In this document: positions 1-9,900 of the stretch, in pieces
Numbering within the stretch: position 1 is the stretch's first letter
How the letters are laid out: every line of letters begins with the position of its first letter
Assembly: GCF_018614035.1 (NCBI RefSeq)
Contig: NZ_JAGGPA010000041.1
Coordinates: forward strand, 114,639 to 178,638
Reading direction: 5' to 3'
Length of the DNA stretch: 64,000 nt
Origin: Streptomyces sp. ISL-96
Lineage (GTDB): Bacteria > Actinomycetota > Actinomycetes > Streptomycetales > Streptomycetaceae
The notes under the pieces: model-generated
What the model was told of the DNA's origin: nothing
Databases searched by the model: none
Seen by the model: the letters and a program-made list of their open reading frames with translations, nothing else
Made by a program: the position numbers and the translations under genes

Positions 1-1084
1 TGCGGTTGTACGCGTGCTGGCTGAGCGCCGCGGAGAGCGGCCAGCTCAGGGTCATGACGGAGAGGACGAAGCCGGCGGCGATCGGGCCGAGGCCGAGGAC
101 CGCCTGGGCGTAGGTGGGGAGGAAGACCGTCGGCGCGACCATGAGGAGGCCGAGCGCGCCGAGGGCGAGGTTGACGGCGGCGATGGTGCGCCTGCGCCAC
201 ACCCAGCCGGGGATGATCGGCTCGGCGGCGCGCCGTTCGATGAAGACGGTGGCGGCGGCGAGGATGGCGCTCGCGCCGAAGAGGGCGAGTGAGGGCGCGG
301 AGAGCCAGGGCCAGGCGACGCCGCCCTGGACGAGCGCGAAGAGCAGCAGGCCGCCGCAGGCGAATACGGCAAGGGCGCCGGCCCAGTCGATACGGGGGCG
401 GGCGCGCGCCGACTTGGGACGGGACGGTTCGTGCAGGTGGCGGGCTATGAGCCAGAGGGCGATCGCGCCCACCGGCAGGTTGATGAGGAAGATCCAGCGC
501 CAGTCGGCGTACGCGGCGAGCAGCCCGCCGAGCCCCGGGCCCGCGACGGCCGACACCGCCCACACGGTCGACAGTCGGGCTTGGATCTTCGGGCGTTGCT
601 TCAGGGGGTAGAGGTCGGCGGCGATTGTCTGGACCGTGCCCTGGATGGCGCCGCCGCCGAGTCCCTGGACGACGCGGAACGCGATCAGGCTGCCCATGTT
701 CCAGGCGGCGGCGCAGAGCAGTGAGCCGATGAGGAAGAGGACTATGCCCGCGATCAGGACCGGCTTGCGGCCGAAGGTGTCGGACAGCTTTCCGTACACG
801 GGGAGGGTGACGGTGACGGCGAGGAGGTAGCCGGAGAAGAGCCAGGAGAAGACGGCGAAGCCGCCGAGGTCGCCGACGATCTGGGGGACGGCGGTGGAGA
901 CGATCGTGCCGTCGAGCGCGGCGAGGGCCATGCCGAGCATGAGCGCGGCGACGACGGGGCCGCGGCGGGCGTTCGCGTTCGGAGCGGCGAGGCCGGTGGA
1001 ACCCCTGCCTCCGGTTATCGCGCCGGCGCTGCCCGTATTTCCGGCGGGTCCGGTACTGCCCGCACTGCTTCCCGCGCCGCTCAC
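1..1084 (-). CDS. DHA2-family MFS drug/proton antiporter, C-terminus outside window
   Basis: Reading the minus strand from a GTG at 1084 gives about 361 residues with no stop before the window edge, so the gene runs off the left side. After a Gly/Ser/Ala-rich N-terminus of some 40 residues comes ALDGTIVSTAVP (DHA2 motif D1, TM1), GKLSDTFGRKP (MFS motif A, loop 2-3), RVVQGLGGGA (motif B region) and AVSAVAGPGLGG (antiporter motif C). About eight to nine hydrophobic segments are visible; the family has 14. It should export a small molecule in exchange for protons at the cytoplasmic membrane; the substrate cannot be read from the sequence. A purine-rich AAGGGA lies just upstream of the GTG. Divergent from the ABC exporter gene pair at 1407. 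Confidence 0.88.
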   Translation of the reverse strand, partial: MSGAGSSAGSTGPAGNTGSAGAITGGRGSTGLAAPNANARRGPVVAALMLGMALAALDGTIVSTAVPQIVGDLGGFAVFSWLFSGYLLAVTVTLPVYGKLSDTFGRKPVLIAGIVLFLIGSLLCAAAWNMGSLIAFRVVQGLGGGAIQGTVQTIAADLYPLKQRPKIQARLSTVWAVSAVAGPGLGGLLAAYADWRWIFLINLPVGAIALWLIARHLHEPSRPKSARARPRIDWAGALAVFACGGLLLFALVQGGVAWPWLSAPSLALFGASAILAAATVFIERRAAEPIIPGWVWRRRTIAAVNLALGALGLLMVAPTVFLPTYAQAVLGLGPIAAGFVLSVMTLSWPLSAALSQHAYNR

Positions 1085-1406
1085 CAAGATCCCTTCACCG
1101 TGCACGTATCTGGTCCTCGACACCTTCTCACTTGCAGGTCACGCAGCGGGAGGGTGCAGGCTCCCCCGAGTCGGGGTCCACCTGCGGGTGGAGAGCACCT
1201 AGGGGCTTCTCCTTATTTCTGGCCAGGGGGTGTTCGTCCCGGTGGAGGACGAGGAGAACGCGCCCGCTCTTTAGCTTGGTCTTACGGGCCACCGCACGTC
1301 GGTGGTGGGGCTGGCCCCAGGGCGAATACGGAGATGCGCACCAGTGTGCGGGGGGTTTCCGGCCGCCAGACTCGAAGCACTTGATCACACACTTAGGAGA
1401 CTCACC
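1085..1406. other. intergenic region between divergent MFS and ABC genes
   Basis: About 320 bases without a convincing gene. It must contain the divergent promoters of the MFS gene and of the ABC pair. I see short GC-rich inverted repeats around 1176-1196 but no operator or terminator that I can name. Confidence 0.5.
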
Positions 1407-2195
1407 GTGACAACGGCTATGACCATTCCCAGGCACGGGGGCACTGGAGGGCGTACGGCCGTTGCCGCGAGGTCGCGGCAGGTCGTCAAGGCGTACGGGG
1501 CGGGGGAGACCAGGGTCGTCGCGCTCGACCACGTCGATGTGGACATCAACCGGGGGCAGTTCACCGCCATCATGGGGCCGTCCGGCTCCGGCAAGTCCAC
1601 GCTGATGCACTGCCTCGCCGGCCTGGACACCGTGACCTCGGGCGAGATCTACCTCGACGAAACCGAGATCACCAAGCTCAAGGACAAGAAGCTCACGCAG
1701 CTGCGCAGGGACCGTATCGGCTTCATCTTCCAGGCCTTCAACCTGTTGCCTACGCTCAACGCCCTGGAGAACATCACCCTGCCGATGGACATCGCCGGCC
1801 GCAAGCCGGACGCGCCGTGGCTGAACCAGGTGGTGGAGACGGTGGGCCTCGCGGACCGGCTCAAGCACCGGCCCACCCAGCTGTCCGGCGGCCAGCAGCA
1901 GCGGGTCGCCGTGGCGCGGGCCCTCGCCGCCCGCCCCGAGATCATCTTCGGTGACGAGCCGACCGGAAACCTTGATTCGCGGGCCGGGGCAGAGGTGTTG
2001 AGCTTCCTGCGCAAGTCCGTCGACGAGCTGGGCCAGACCATCGTCATGGTTACGCACGACCCGGTTGCCGCCTCCTACGCGGACCGGGTGCTGTATCTCG
2101 CGGACGGCCGGATCGTGGATGAGATGTTCTCGCCGACCGCCGAGCAAGTCCTCGACCGTATGAAGGACTTCGACGCACGCGGGCGGACGTCATGA
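1407..2195 (+). CDS. MacB/LolD-type ABC transporter ATP-binding protein
   Basis: 262 residues. I place the start at the GTG at 1407 because AGGAGA (1395-1400) lies six bases upstream; the open frame extends further up but without a ribosome site. Walker A GPSGSGKST is at residues 57-65, the Q-loop follows in FIFQAFNLLPTL, the ABC signature LSGGQQQR starts near residue 159, Walker B IIFGDEP is near 180 and the H-loop is MVTHDP. The FxQxFNLLPxLxxxEN pattern is characteristic of the MacB/LolD/FtsE-like group that energises FtsX-type permeases. The stop overlaps the start of the permease gene (ATGA at 2192), so the two are translationally coupled and form one exporter. It is close in sequence to the ATPase at 54446-55222. 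Confidence 0.95.
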   Translation: MTTAMTIPRHGGTGGRTAVAARSRQVVKAYGAGETRVVALDHVDVDINRGQFTAIMGPSGSGKSTLMHCLAGLDTVTSGEIYLDETEITKLKDKKLTQLRRDRIGFIFQAFNLLPTLNALENITLPMDIAGRKPDAPWLNQVVETVGLADRLKHRPTQLSGGQQQRVAVARALAARPEIIFGDEPTGNLDSRAGAEVLSFLRKSVDELGQTIVMVTHDPVAASYADRVLYLADGRIVDEMFSPTAEQVLDRMKDFDARGRTS

Positions 2196-4771
2196 CCGTC
2201 GTCAAGACCTCCATGCGCAACTTCGTCGCGCACAAGGGACGGATGGCGCTCTCCGCCGTCGCGGTCCTGCTCTCGGTGGCGTTCGTGTGCGGCACGCTCG
2301 TCTTCACCGACACCATGAACACCACCTTCGACAAGCTCTTCGCCGCCGGCTCCGCCGATGTCACCGTCAGCCCCAAGGCGGCCGAGGACGAGGACAACGG
2401 GCCGCGGACCGGCAGGCCCGAGGCGCTCCCCGCCTCCCTCGTTCAGCAGGTGACCAAGACGGACGGCGTGAAGTCCGCCGAGGGCGCCGTCGTCAGCATG
2501 TCCGTGACCGTCGTCAACAGCGACAACAAGAACATGGGCTCCGACAGCGGCGCCCCGACGATCGCCGGCAACTGGACGAAGAACGACCTCAAGTCGATGG
2601 ACATCACCTCCGGACACGCCCCGCGCGGGCCCACCGAGGTGATGGTCGACGCCGACACCGCCGACAAGCACGGCCTGAAGCTGGGCGACGAGCTGCGTAC
2701 GATCGCCGTCACCGGCGACATCAAGGCCAAGATCTCCGGCATCGCTTCCTTCAAGATGACCAACCCGGGCGCGACCGTCGTCTTCTTCGAAACCGCGACC
2801 TCGCAGCAGAAGCTGCTGGGCAAGCCGGACCTCTTCACGCACGTCTCCGTAACCGCCGAAGAGGGCGTCAGCGACACGCAGTTGAAGCAGCGGCTCGCTG
2901 GCGCGCTCGACGGCCCGTACAAGCTCCAGACCGCGAAGGAAGCCGCGGACTCGGGCCGCGAGGAAGTCGGCTCCTTCCTCGACGTGATGAAGTACGCGAT
3001 GCTCGGCTTCGCCGGGATCGCCTTCCTCGTCGGCATCTTCCTCATCGTCAACACCTTCTCGATGCTGGTCACCCAGCGCACCCGCGAGATCGGCCTGATG
3101 CGGGCCATCGGCTCCAGCCGCAAGCAGGTCAACCGGGGCGTGCTGGTGGAGGCGCTGCTGCTCGGCGTCGTCGGCTCGATCCTCGGCGTGGGCGCCGGTG
3201 TCGGCCTCGCCGTCGGCCTGATGAAGCTCATGGGCTCGATGGGCATGGAGCTGTCCACCAAGGACCTGACCGTGGCCTGGACGACCCCGGTCGTCGGGCT
3301 CGCGCTCGGCATCGTCGTCACCGTCGCCGCCTACATCCCGGCCCGGCGGGCCGGCAAGGTCTCCCCGATGGCCGCGCTGCGCGACGCCGGGACACCGGCG
3401 GACGGCAAGGCCGGCTGGATACGGGCCGGGATCGGCCTGGTGCTGACCGGTTCGGGCGGCGCGCTGCTCCTGCTGACGACGCGGGCGGAGAAGGCGAGCG
3501 AAGGCTCGCTGTTCCTCGGCGGCGGTGTCGTCCTGACCCTGATCGGCTTCATAGTCGTCGGCCCGCTCCTCGCGGGAGTCGTGGTCAAGGCGATCAGTGC
3601 CGTCGTGCTGCGGATGTTCGGCCCGGTCGGCCGGATGGCCGAGCGCAACGCGCTGCGCAACCCCCGGCGTACGGGCGCTACGGGCGCCGCACTGATGATC
3701 GGCCTCGCCCTGGTCGCCTGCCTCTCCGTCGTCGGGTCCTCGATGGTCGCCTCGGCCACGCAGGAGCTCGACAAGTCGGTTGGCGCGGACTTCATCATCC
3801 AGGCAGGTGACGGCGACGGCAGGAAGCCGGTCAGTCGGCAGTTGGCGCAGGCCGTAGAACGTGCGCCCTACACCGCTCATGTCACGCACATGAAGGAAGT
3901 GCCGGTCAGAGTGACGGTGCCGGAGGGCGCGACCGAGACCGAGGAACTGGTCGCCACCGACCCGACGTACATGGAGGACCTTCACCGGAAGACGCTCTCC
4001 GGCAGTCTCTCCGCTGCTTATGGCAAGGACGCCATGTCGGTCGGCTCCGAGTTCGCCGAACGCCACGGAGTCGGCGTCGGGGACGAACTGAAGGTCGCCT
4101 TCGAGCACGGCAGGACGGCTCGGCTGGCGGTCGTTGCCATCACGTCCGATGATGTCTCGGTCGACAAGGGTGCGATGTATACGAGCATCACGACCGCCGC
4201 TCAGTACGTCCCCGCCGACCGCATGCCGTTGGACAGCGTTCTTTTCGCAACGGCAGCGCCCGGTAAACAGAGTCAGGCATACGAATCGCTCAAGGCCGCG
4301 GTGGAATCCGACCCGACGGTAAAGGTCCTGGATCAGAAGGACTTCAAGCAGGAGCTGAAGGACGAGGTCGGCCAACTGCTGAACATCGTCTACGGATTGC
4401 TCGGGCTCGCGATCATTGTGGCGATCCTCGGCGTCGTGAACACACTGGCTCTGTCAGTCGTGGAACGCACCAGGGAGATTGGCCTCATGCGTGCTATCGG
4501 CTTTTCCCGCCGACAGTTGCGCAGCATGATCCGGCTGGAATCGATTGTCATCGCGGTCTTCGGCGCACTGCTGGGTATCGGTCTTGGCATGGGCTGGGGT
4601 GCAGCGGCTCAGGTGCTGCTCGCACTGGAGGGTATGAAGGTCCTTGATATTCCCTGGCCGACAATTCTGGCAGTCTTTGTAGGTTCCGCATTCGTGGGGC
4701 TCTTCGCCGCAGTGATCCCGGCCTTCAGAGCGGGCCGTATGAATGTTCTGAAAGCGATCGCGACTGAGTGA
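2192..4771 (+). CDS. FtsX/MacB-like ABC transporter permease, two FtsX domains
   Basis: 859 residues. An N-terminal membrane segment (about residues 20-40) is followed by a large extracellular domain of some 200 residues, an FtsX core with three TM segments ending in the PARRAGKVSPMAAL motif, a linker with two more TMs, a second N-terminal-like TM and extracellular domain, and a C-terminal FtsX core ending in PAFRAGRMNVLKAIATE. This duplicated 10-TM plan is usual for actinobacterial permeases of this type. With the overlapping ATPase gene it should form a mechanotransmission-type ABC system that exports a peptide, drug or lipid-linked molecule; the substrate is unknown. Transcription probably ends at the hairpin at 4809-4848. 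A paralogue lies at 51846-54374. Confidence 0.95.
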   Translation: MTVVKTSMRNFVAHKGRMALSAVAVLLSVAFVCGTLVFTDTMNTTFDKLFAAGSADVTVSPKAAEDEDNGPRTGRPEALPASLVQQVTKTDGVKSAEGAVVSMSVTVVNSDNKNMGSDSGAPTIAGNWTKNDLKSMDITSGHAPRGPTEVMVDADTADKHGLKLGDELRTIAVTGDIKAKISGIASFKMTNPGATVVFFETATSQQKLLGKPDLFTHVSVTAEEGVSDTQLKQRLAGALDGPYKLQTAKEAADSGREEVGSFLDVMKYAMLGFAGIAFLVGIFLIVNTFSMLVTQRTREIGLMRAIGSSRKQVNRGVLVEALLLGVVGSILGVGAGVGLAVGLMKLMGSMGMELSTKDLTVAWTTPVVGLALGIVVTVAAYIPARRAGKVSPMAALRDAGTPADGKAGWIRAGIGLVLTGSGGALLLLTTRAEKASEGSLFLGGGVVLTLIGFIVVGPLLAGVVVKAISAVVLRMFGPVGRMAERNALRNPRRTGATGAALMIGLALVACLSVVGSSMVASATQELDKSVGADFIIQAGDGDGRKPVSRQLAQAVERAPYTAHVTHMKEVPVRVTVPEGATETEELVATDPTYMEDLHRKTLSGSLSAAYGKDAMSVGSEFAERHGVGVGDELKVAFEHGRTARLAVVAITSDDVSVDKGAMYTSITTAAQYVPADRMPLDSVLFATAAPGKQSQAYESLKAAVESDPTVKVLDQKDFKQELKDEVGQLLNIVYGLLGLAIIVAILGVVNTLALSVVERTREIGLMRAIGFSRRQLRSMIRLESIVIAVFGALLGIGLGMGWGAAAQVLLALEGMKVLDIPWPTILAVFVGSAFVGLFAAVIPAFRAGRMNVLKAIATE

Positions 4772-4808
4772 GGGGGGCGGCGCCGCTTTGGGGCGGGACG
4801 AAATGTAA

Positions 4809-4848
4809 GCGGGCAGTCGGTGATCCGAATGGATTGCCGACTGCCCGC
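4809..4848. terminator. bidirectional hairpin terminator between convergent genes
   Basis: A perfect 12-bp inverted repeat, arms 4809-4820 (GCGGGCAGTCGG) and 4837-4848, loop 16 bases, lies between the permease stop (4771) and the stop of the convergent phospholipase gene (4871). It is flanked by AA on the left and TTT on the right, so it can serve both strands. Confidence 0.8.
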
Positions 4849-4870
4849 GTTTACCGGTTTCCCTGGTCGG

Positions 4871-5410
4871 TCAGTTGAAAGACCGCACGGTGGAGTAGTA
4901 CTTCTTTGCGGTCTTCTTGCAGTTTGCCTTGAGCTCCTTGCGCTGGGCAGGGGTGAACGGGTCTGCCCAGACGAATTTGTCGCACACACGGTTCATGTCA
5001 TGCAGGAAGGCTTTGTCCACGCGCTTCTTGTGGTCCCTGCGGAACGCCGGTGCGCCGATGATTCTCTTGTAGTTGCGGTAGCCGAAGTCATGTCGCCAAC
5101 ACGGAAACTTGAGGTCGTATCCCCCGGGAAGCTTGTCCGGTGCCCAGGAGCAGCTATCGGTGTCCCATGTGAACCTGTACTTCTTGATGGAGGGAGTATT
5201 TCGCTTTCCGAGTGCCGCGAACCACCGATCTTGGGAAGCGGCAGATTCCGCGGTGACGGACTTCATCTTCGACAGCTTCTGGGCCTTGGTCGCCTGGGGG
5301 GCAAGTGGTTCGGCTGCGCGAGCGGAATCGGCTAAGGCCGGCGTCACTGCTGTGAGGACGAGCACGCTTGTCAGCGCTGCTCCGGAAATTGAATTACGCA
5401 AGGTGGTCAA
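4871..5410 (-). CDS. secreted prokaryotic phospholipase A2
   Basis: 179 residues. An N-terminal Sec signal peptide ends near ALADSARA (residues 25-32). The family hallmark CWRHDFGYRNY is at 104-114, with the catalytic His107-Asp108 pair; WDTDSCSW (82-89) precedes it and probably supplies calcium ligands. Four cysteines (87, 104, 143, 164) fit the two disulfides of Streptomyces PLA2. The enzyme should release a fatty acid from the sn-2 position of phospholipids outside the cell with calcium. The ATG at 5410 follows an AGGAAA stretch. Codon 26, inside the signal peptide, is TTA (plus-strand 5333-5335), so translation should depend on the bldA tRNA, as is typical for late, development-linked Streptomyces exoproteins. 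Confidence 0.93.
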   Translation of the reverse strand: MTTLRNSISGAALTSVLVLTAVTPALADSARAAEPLAPQATKAQKLSKMKSVTAESAASQDRWFAALGKRNTPSIKKYRFTWDTDSCSWAPDKLPGGYDLKFPCWRHDFGYRNYKRIIGAPAFRRDHKKRVDKAFLHDMNRVCDKFVWADPFTPAQRKELKANCKKTAKKYYSTVRSFN

Positions 5411-5766
5411 GGTTGCGTTTCCTTTCCTGTTGGCGTCGGCGGTAACACTGTCATGTGGCGTGTGGCGCAGGCAACCGTTTAAGGCCTACCAGAGACGTGA
5501 AGGAATTCGGAGGCTGGCATTCCGTTGGCTCTGGCCAGCAATAACGCTCGGGGCGGCCTTCGGTTATGCCACTTCTGGTATGCGGAGATTCGCCGCATGG
5601 GCTGCCGTCCAAGGTCTCACCGCGTGGCTTCCTCGGTCGGGTGCGCTCCCGTGGAAGCTCAGATTGTGCTCAAAAGAGCTAGGTGTGGTGGACCGCTTAC
5701 TACGCTTTAGGCTGCCGCCTGTTGCCGGGGTGCGACGACGGACACGATCGAGAGGAGCCAGGCCAG
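5411..5766. other. intergenic stretch, no supported gene
   Basis: About 355 bases between the divergent phospholipase and XRE genes. Several short open frames exist but none has a ribosome site and recognisable protein. Because the downstream XRE protein resembles the antitoxin half of HigBA-like systems, a decayed toxin gene here is possible, but I could not align any frame convincingly to a toxin family. Confidence 0.4.
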
Positions 5767-6105
5767 ATGAAACCTATTGGCAGCAGGCACCGCAAGCCGG
5801 GGCTGGAAGATTTCTTCGGCCGAGCGGTGAGAGCGCGGCGCCGTGAGATTGGAATGACTCAAGCGCAGTTGGCAGAATTGACAGGAATGTCGCAGGCGGC
5901 GATATCCCGACTGGAGCACGGGAAATGTATGCCGACGCTCCCTTTACTGGAGCGAGTCGCGGCAGCGCTGAACTCGGTGCTTCTCGTGGCGATCGAACCC
6001 CGCCGTCGTGTGTCCGTCAACTTCCGCGCGTTCGCTGACCAGCCCGGGCGGGGCGGGGCGGATGAACGTTGCCACGGAGTAGCGGTGGCGGAGCCAGTGC
6101 GGTGA
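5767..6105 (+). CDS. XRE-family helix-turn-helix regulator, TTA-containing
   Basis: 112 residues. I chose the ATG at 5767 because GAGAGGAG (5751-5758) lies nine bases upstream. Residues 21-75 form a Cro/C1-type HTH with the recognition helix in MTQAQLAELTGMSQAAISRLE, then PTLPLLERVAAALN. Such short XRE proteins act as repressors or as HigA-type antitoxins; no partner toxin gene is evident upstream, so its role is open. Codon 60 is TTA (5944-5946), which makes it a candidate bldA-dependent gene like its divergent neighbour. The C-terminal 30 residues have no recognisable feature. It converges with the VapBC operon across a strong hairpin. Confidence 0.85.
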   Translation: MKPIGSRHRKPGLEDFFGRAVRARRREIGMTQAQLAELTGMSQAAISRLEHGKCMPTLPLLERVAAALNSVLLVAIEPRRRVSVNFRAFADQPGRGGADERCHGVAVAEPVR

Positions 6106-6116
6106 CGGGCCCGGCC

Positions 6117-6142
6117 CCGGGGTGTTCCTGCGAACACCCCGG
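6117..6142. terminator. bidirectional hairpin between XRE and vapC genes
   Basis: Perfect 11-bp arms (CCGGGGTGTTC, 6117-6127, and 6132-6142) with a four-base loop; additional GGGCC/GGCCC pairing extends the stem. It lies between convergent stops at 6105 and 6161. Confidence 0.75.
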
Positions 6143-6160
6143 CCCGGGCCGCTGTCTTTG

Positions 6161-6535
6161 TCAGGCCGCCATGATCTGTACGTCGTACTGCGGGATCGAC
6201 TTGTCGCGGGTGACGAGGGTGAGTTCTTCCATCTGCGCCTGGGCGATGAGCACGCGGTCGAAGGGGTCCCGGTGGTGCGATGGCAGCCGGGCGGCGCGCA
6301 CCCCGTGGGCCGCGGTGATGGGCAGCGGCATGAACTGCAGGTCCCTGGCTCGTTCGGCCAGGTTTTCAGTGCTGTCGAGTTTGCCGAGGGAATGCTTGAT
6401 AGCGATCTCCCACGGCGTTGCGGCGCTGATGTACACGTCAGGTTCGGTGCGCAGCAGGTCTTTGAGGGCCGGGGACAGCTCAGGCGAGGCGTTCAGCCAC
6501 CACAGGACGACGTGCGTGTCGAGGAGCAGCTTCAT
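6161..6535 (-). CDS. VapC-type PIN-domain toxin ribonuclease
   Basis: 124 residues, the usual VapC size. The PIN acidic residues are present: Asp6 in LLLDTHV, Glu43 in PWEIAIK, Asp90 and Asp93 in RDPFDRVLIAQA, Asp111 in VTRDKS. The family cleaves RNA (often tRNA or rRNA) with magnesium when freed from its antitoxin. The start codon overlaps the stop of the antitoxin gene (ATGA), so the pair is translated together. The ALxxSLG-type and DPFDR-type motifs place it with the type II TA module common in actinobacteria (COG3744 group). The active site is complete, so the toxin is predicted to work. Confidence 0.92.
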   Translation of the reverse strand: MKLLLDTHVVLWWLNASPELSPALKDLLRTEPDVYISAATPWEIAIKHSLGKLDSTENLAERARDLQFMPLPITAAHGVRAARLPSHHRDPFDRVLIAQAQMEELTLVTRDKSIPQYDVQIMAA

Positions 6536-6777
6536 CCGCGCATCCCGAAGGCTTCGGCGATGTCGTCGGGCAGTTCGTCGAAGTCGTCGTGGAGGTGGAT
6601 CTGGCCCTTGAGGGCGCCGTAATCGGTCCGGTCGACCTTGGGGCGCAGCGGCACGACCTTGGCGATGGGCTGGCCGGCCCGGCTGATCACGATCTCTTCA
6701 CCGGTCTCGACCTGCTGCAGTATCCGCGAGAAGTGCGTCTTCGCCTCGTGGACGTTGTACTGCCGGGCTGCTTCCAT
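6532..6777 (-). CDS. Phd/YefM-type antitoxin (VapB role)
   Basis: 81 residues. The N-terminal YNVHEAKTHFSRILQQVETGEEIVISRAGQPIAKVVP is the Phd/YefM fold, which dimerises and binds the operon promoter; the acidic C-terminal 30 residues (DDFDELPDDIAEAFG) should thread over the PIN toxin and block it. GAGG lies six bases before the ATG. The family represses its own operon, strengthened by toxin binding; the likely operator is the 210-bp region shared with the divergent mfd gene. Confidence 0.92.
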   Translation of the reverse strand: MEAARQYNVHEAKTHFSRILQQVETGEEIVISRAGQPIAKVVPLRPKVDRTDYGALKGQIHLHDDFDELPDDIAEAFGMRG

Positions 6778-6987
6778 GACTGCCTCACAGGGAGCCGGGG
6801 GACTAACAGTGGACTAGCTTCAGATCCAGCGTAGCGCCGATACGGCCGTCCGAGCCACAGTGTTCCCTCACGCGGGTGACGGACCGGCGTCGTAGGCTGG
6901 GAGAACCCCGGCCCGTGAGACGTGTCGGGTCCTTCGCGTTGCCCACAGCTGTTTTTGTTCACCTCGTTACCCGGACGGAAGCCCTTC

Positions 6988-9900
6988 ATGAGCCTGCACG
7001 GTCTGCTCGATGCCGTAGTACGAGACCCGGCGCTCGCCGAAGCGGTGAAGGCCGCCACCGACGGCAACCGCATGCACATCGACCTGGTCGGCCCGCCCGC
7101 CGCGCGGCCTTTCGCGGTGGCCGCGCTGGCCCGCGAGACCGGGCGTACCGTGCTCGCCGTCACGGCCACCGGCCGTGAGGCCGAGGACCTGGCGGCTGCT
7201 CTGCGCACGCTGCTGCCGGAGGAGGGGATCGTCGACTACCCGTCGTGGGAGACGCTGCCGCATGAGCGGCTGTCGCCCCGCAGCGACACGATGGGCCGGC
7301 GCCTCGCAGTCCTGCGCCGCCTCGCGCACCCCCGCGCCGACGACCCGTCCGCCGGCCCGGTGAGCGTGATCGTGGCGCCGGTACGGTCCGTACTCCAGCC
7401 GCAGGTCAAAGGGCTGGGCGACCTGGAGCCGGTGGCGCTGCGGACCGGGCAGAGCGCCGACCTGGGCGACGTGACCGCCGCGCTCGCGGCAGCGGCGTAC
7501 TCGCGCGTAGAGCTGGTCGAGAAGCGCGGCGAATTCGCGGTGCGCGGCGGCATCCTCGACGTCTTCCCACCGACCGAGGAGCACCCGCTGCGGGTGGAGT
7601 TCTGGGGCGACGACGTCGAGGAGATCCGCTACTTCAAGGTCGCCGACCAGCGTTCGCTCGAAGTCGCCGAGCACGGGCTGTGGGCGCCGCCCTGCCGCGA
7701 GCTGCTGCTGACCGACAGCGTGCGGGAGCGGGCGGCCGCCCTCGCCGAGGCGCACCCCGAGCTCGGCGAGCTGCTCGGCAAGCTGGCCGAGGGGATCGCC
7801 GTAGAGGGCATGGAGTCCCTCGCTCCGGTCCTCGTGGACGACATGGAGCTGCTGCTCGACGTGCTGCCCAAGGGGTCGATGGCGCTGGTGTGCGACCCCG
7901 AGCGGGTACGGACCAGGGCGGCGGACCTGGTGGCGACCTCCCAGGAGTTCCTCCAGGCGTCCTGGGCCGCCACGGCGGGCGGCGGCGACGCCCCGATCGA
8001 CGTGGGCGCGGCCTCGCTGCGCGGCATCGCGGACGTACGGGAACACGCCCGTGAGCTGGACATGCTGTGGTGGTCGGTGGCGCCGTTCGCCGCCGACGAG
8101 GAGCTGTCGGACGACACGCTCAAGCTCGGCATGCACGCCCCGGAGGCGTACCGCGGCGACACGGCCAGAGCGCTCGCCGACACCAAGGGATGGCTGGCCG
8201 ACGGCTGGCGCACGGTGTACGTCACCGAGGGCCACGGCCCGGCGGCGCGTACGGTCGAAGTCCTCGGCAGTGAGGGCATCCCCGCCCGCCTCGAGGCGGA
8301 CCTCGCCGAGATCGGCCCGTCCGTCGTCCACGTCGCGTGCGGCTCGATCGACTACGGCTTCGTCGACCCCGGCCTCAAGCTGGCCGTACTCACCGAGACC
8401 GACCTCACCGGCCAGCGCACCGCCACCAAGGAACTGGGCCGCATGCCGGCCCGCCGCCGCAAGACCATCGACCCGCTGACGCTCCAGGCCGGCGACTTCA
8501 TCGTCCACGAGCAGCACGGCGTCGGCCGCTACATCGAGATGGTCCAGCGCACGGTCCAGGGCGCGACCCGCGAGTACCTGCTCGTCGAGTACGCCCCCGC
8601 CAAGCGCGGCCAGCCCGGCGACCGCCTCTACATCCCCACCGACCAGCTGGAGCAGGTCACCAAGTACGTCGGCGGCGAGGCCCCGACCCTCCACCGGCTC
8701 GGCGGCGCGGACTGGACGAAGACGAAGGCGCGCGCGAAGAAGGCGGTCAAGGAGATCGCCGCCGACCTGATCAAGCTGTACTCGGCGCGCATGGCGGCGC
8801 CCGGCCACACCTTCGGCCCGGACACCCCCTGGCAGCGCGAGCTGGAGGACGCCTTCCCGTACGTCGAGACGCCCGACCAGCTGTCCACCATCGCCGAGGT
8901 GAAGGAGGACATGGAGAAGTCCATCCCCATGGACCGCCTGGTCTGCGGCGACGTCGGTTACGGCAAGACGGAGATCGCGGTCCGCGCCGCCTTCAAGGCG
9001 GTGCAGGACGGCAAGCAGGTCGCGGTCCTCGTCCCCACGACGCTGCTGGTGCAGCAGCACTTCGGCACGTTTTCGGAGCGGTACGCCCAGTTCCCGGTCG
9101 TGGTGAAGGCGCTGAGCCGCTTCCAGTCGGACACGGAGGCGAAGGCGACGCTGGAGGGGCTCCGCGAGGGTTCGGTCGACCTCGTCATCGGTACGCACCG
9201 GCTCTTCTCCGCCGAGACGAAGTTCAAGGACCTGGGCCTGGTCATCGTCGACGAGGAGCAGCGGTTCGGTGTCGAGCACAAGGAGCAGCTGAAGAAGCTG
9301 CGCGCCAACGTCGACGTACTGACGATGTCCGCGACGCCGATTCCGCGCACGCTCGAAATGGCGGTCACCGGCATCCGTGAGATGTCGACGATCACGACGC
9401 CGCCGGAGGAGCGCCACCCGGTGCTGACCTTCGTCGGACCGTACGAGCAGAAGCAGATCGGCGCCGCGATCCGCCGTGAGCTGCTGCGCGAGGGCCAGGT
9501 CTTCTACATCCACAACCGCGTCGAGTCGATCGACCGGGCAGCCGCGAAGCTCCGTGAGATCGTGCCGGAGGCGCGGATCGCTACAGCGCACGGTCAGATG
9601 GGCGAGAGCGCGCTGGAGCAGGTGGTCGTCGACTTCTGGGAGAAGAAGTTCGACGTCCTGGTGTCGACGACGATCGTCGAGTCCGGCATCGACATCTCCA
9701 ACGCCAACACTCTGATCGTCGAGCGCGGCGACAACTTCGGTCTCTCGCAGTTGCATCAGCTGCGTGGCCGGGTGGGCCGTGGCCGCGACCGTGGGTACGC
9801 GTACTTCCTCTACCCGCCGGAGAAGCCGCTGACGGAGACCGCGCACGAGCGGCTCGCGACGATCGCCCAGCACACCGAGATGGGCGCGGGCATGTACGTG

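Noticed and set aside
5525..5710. 61-residue frame upstream of the XRE gene as a toxin
   Set aside because: It has no ribosome site, no catalytic pattern of RelE/HigB, and ends 56 bp before the XRE start; not enough to support a gene.
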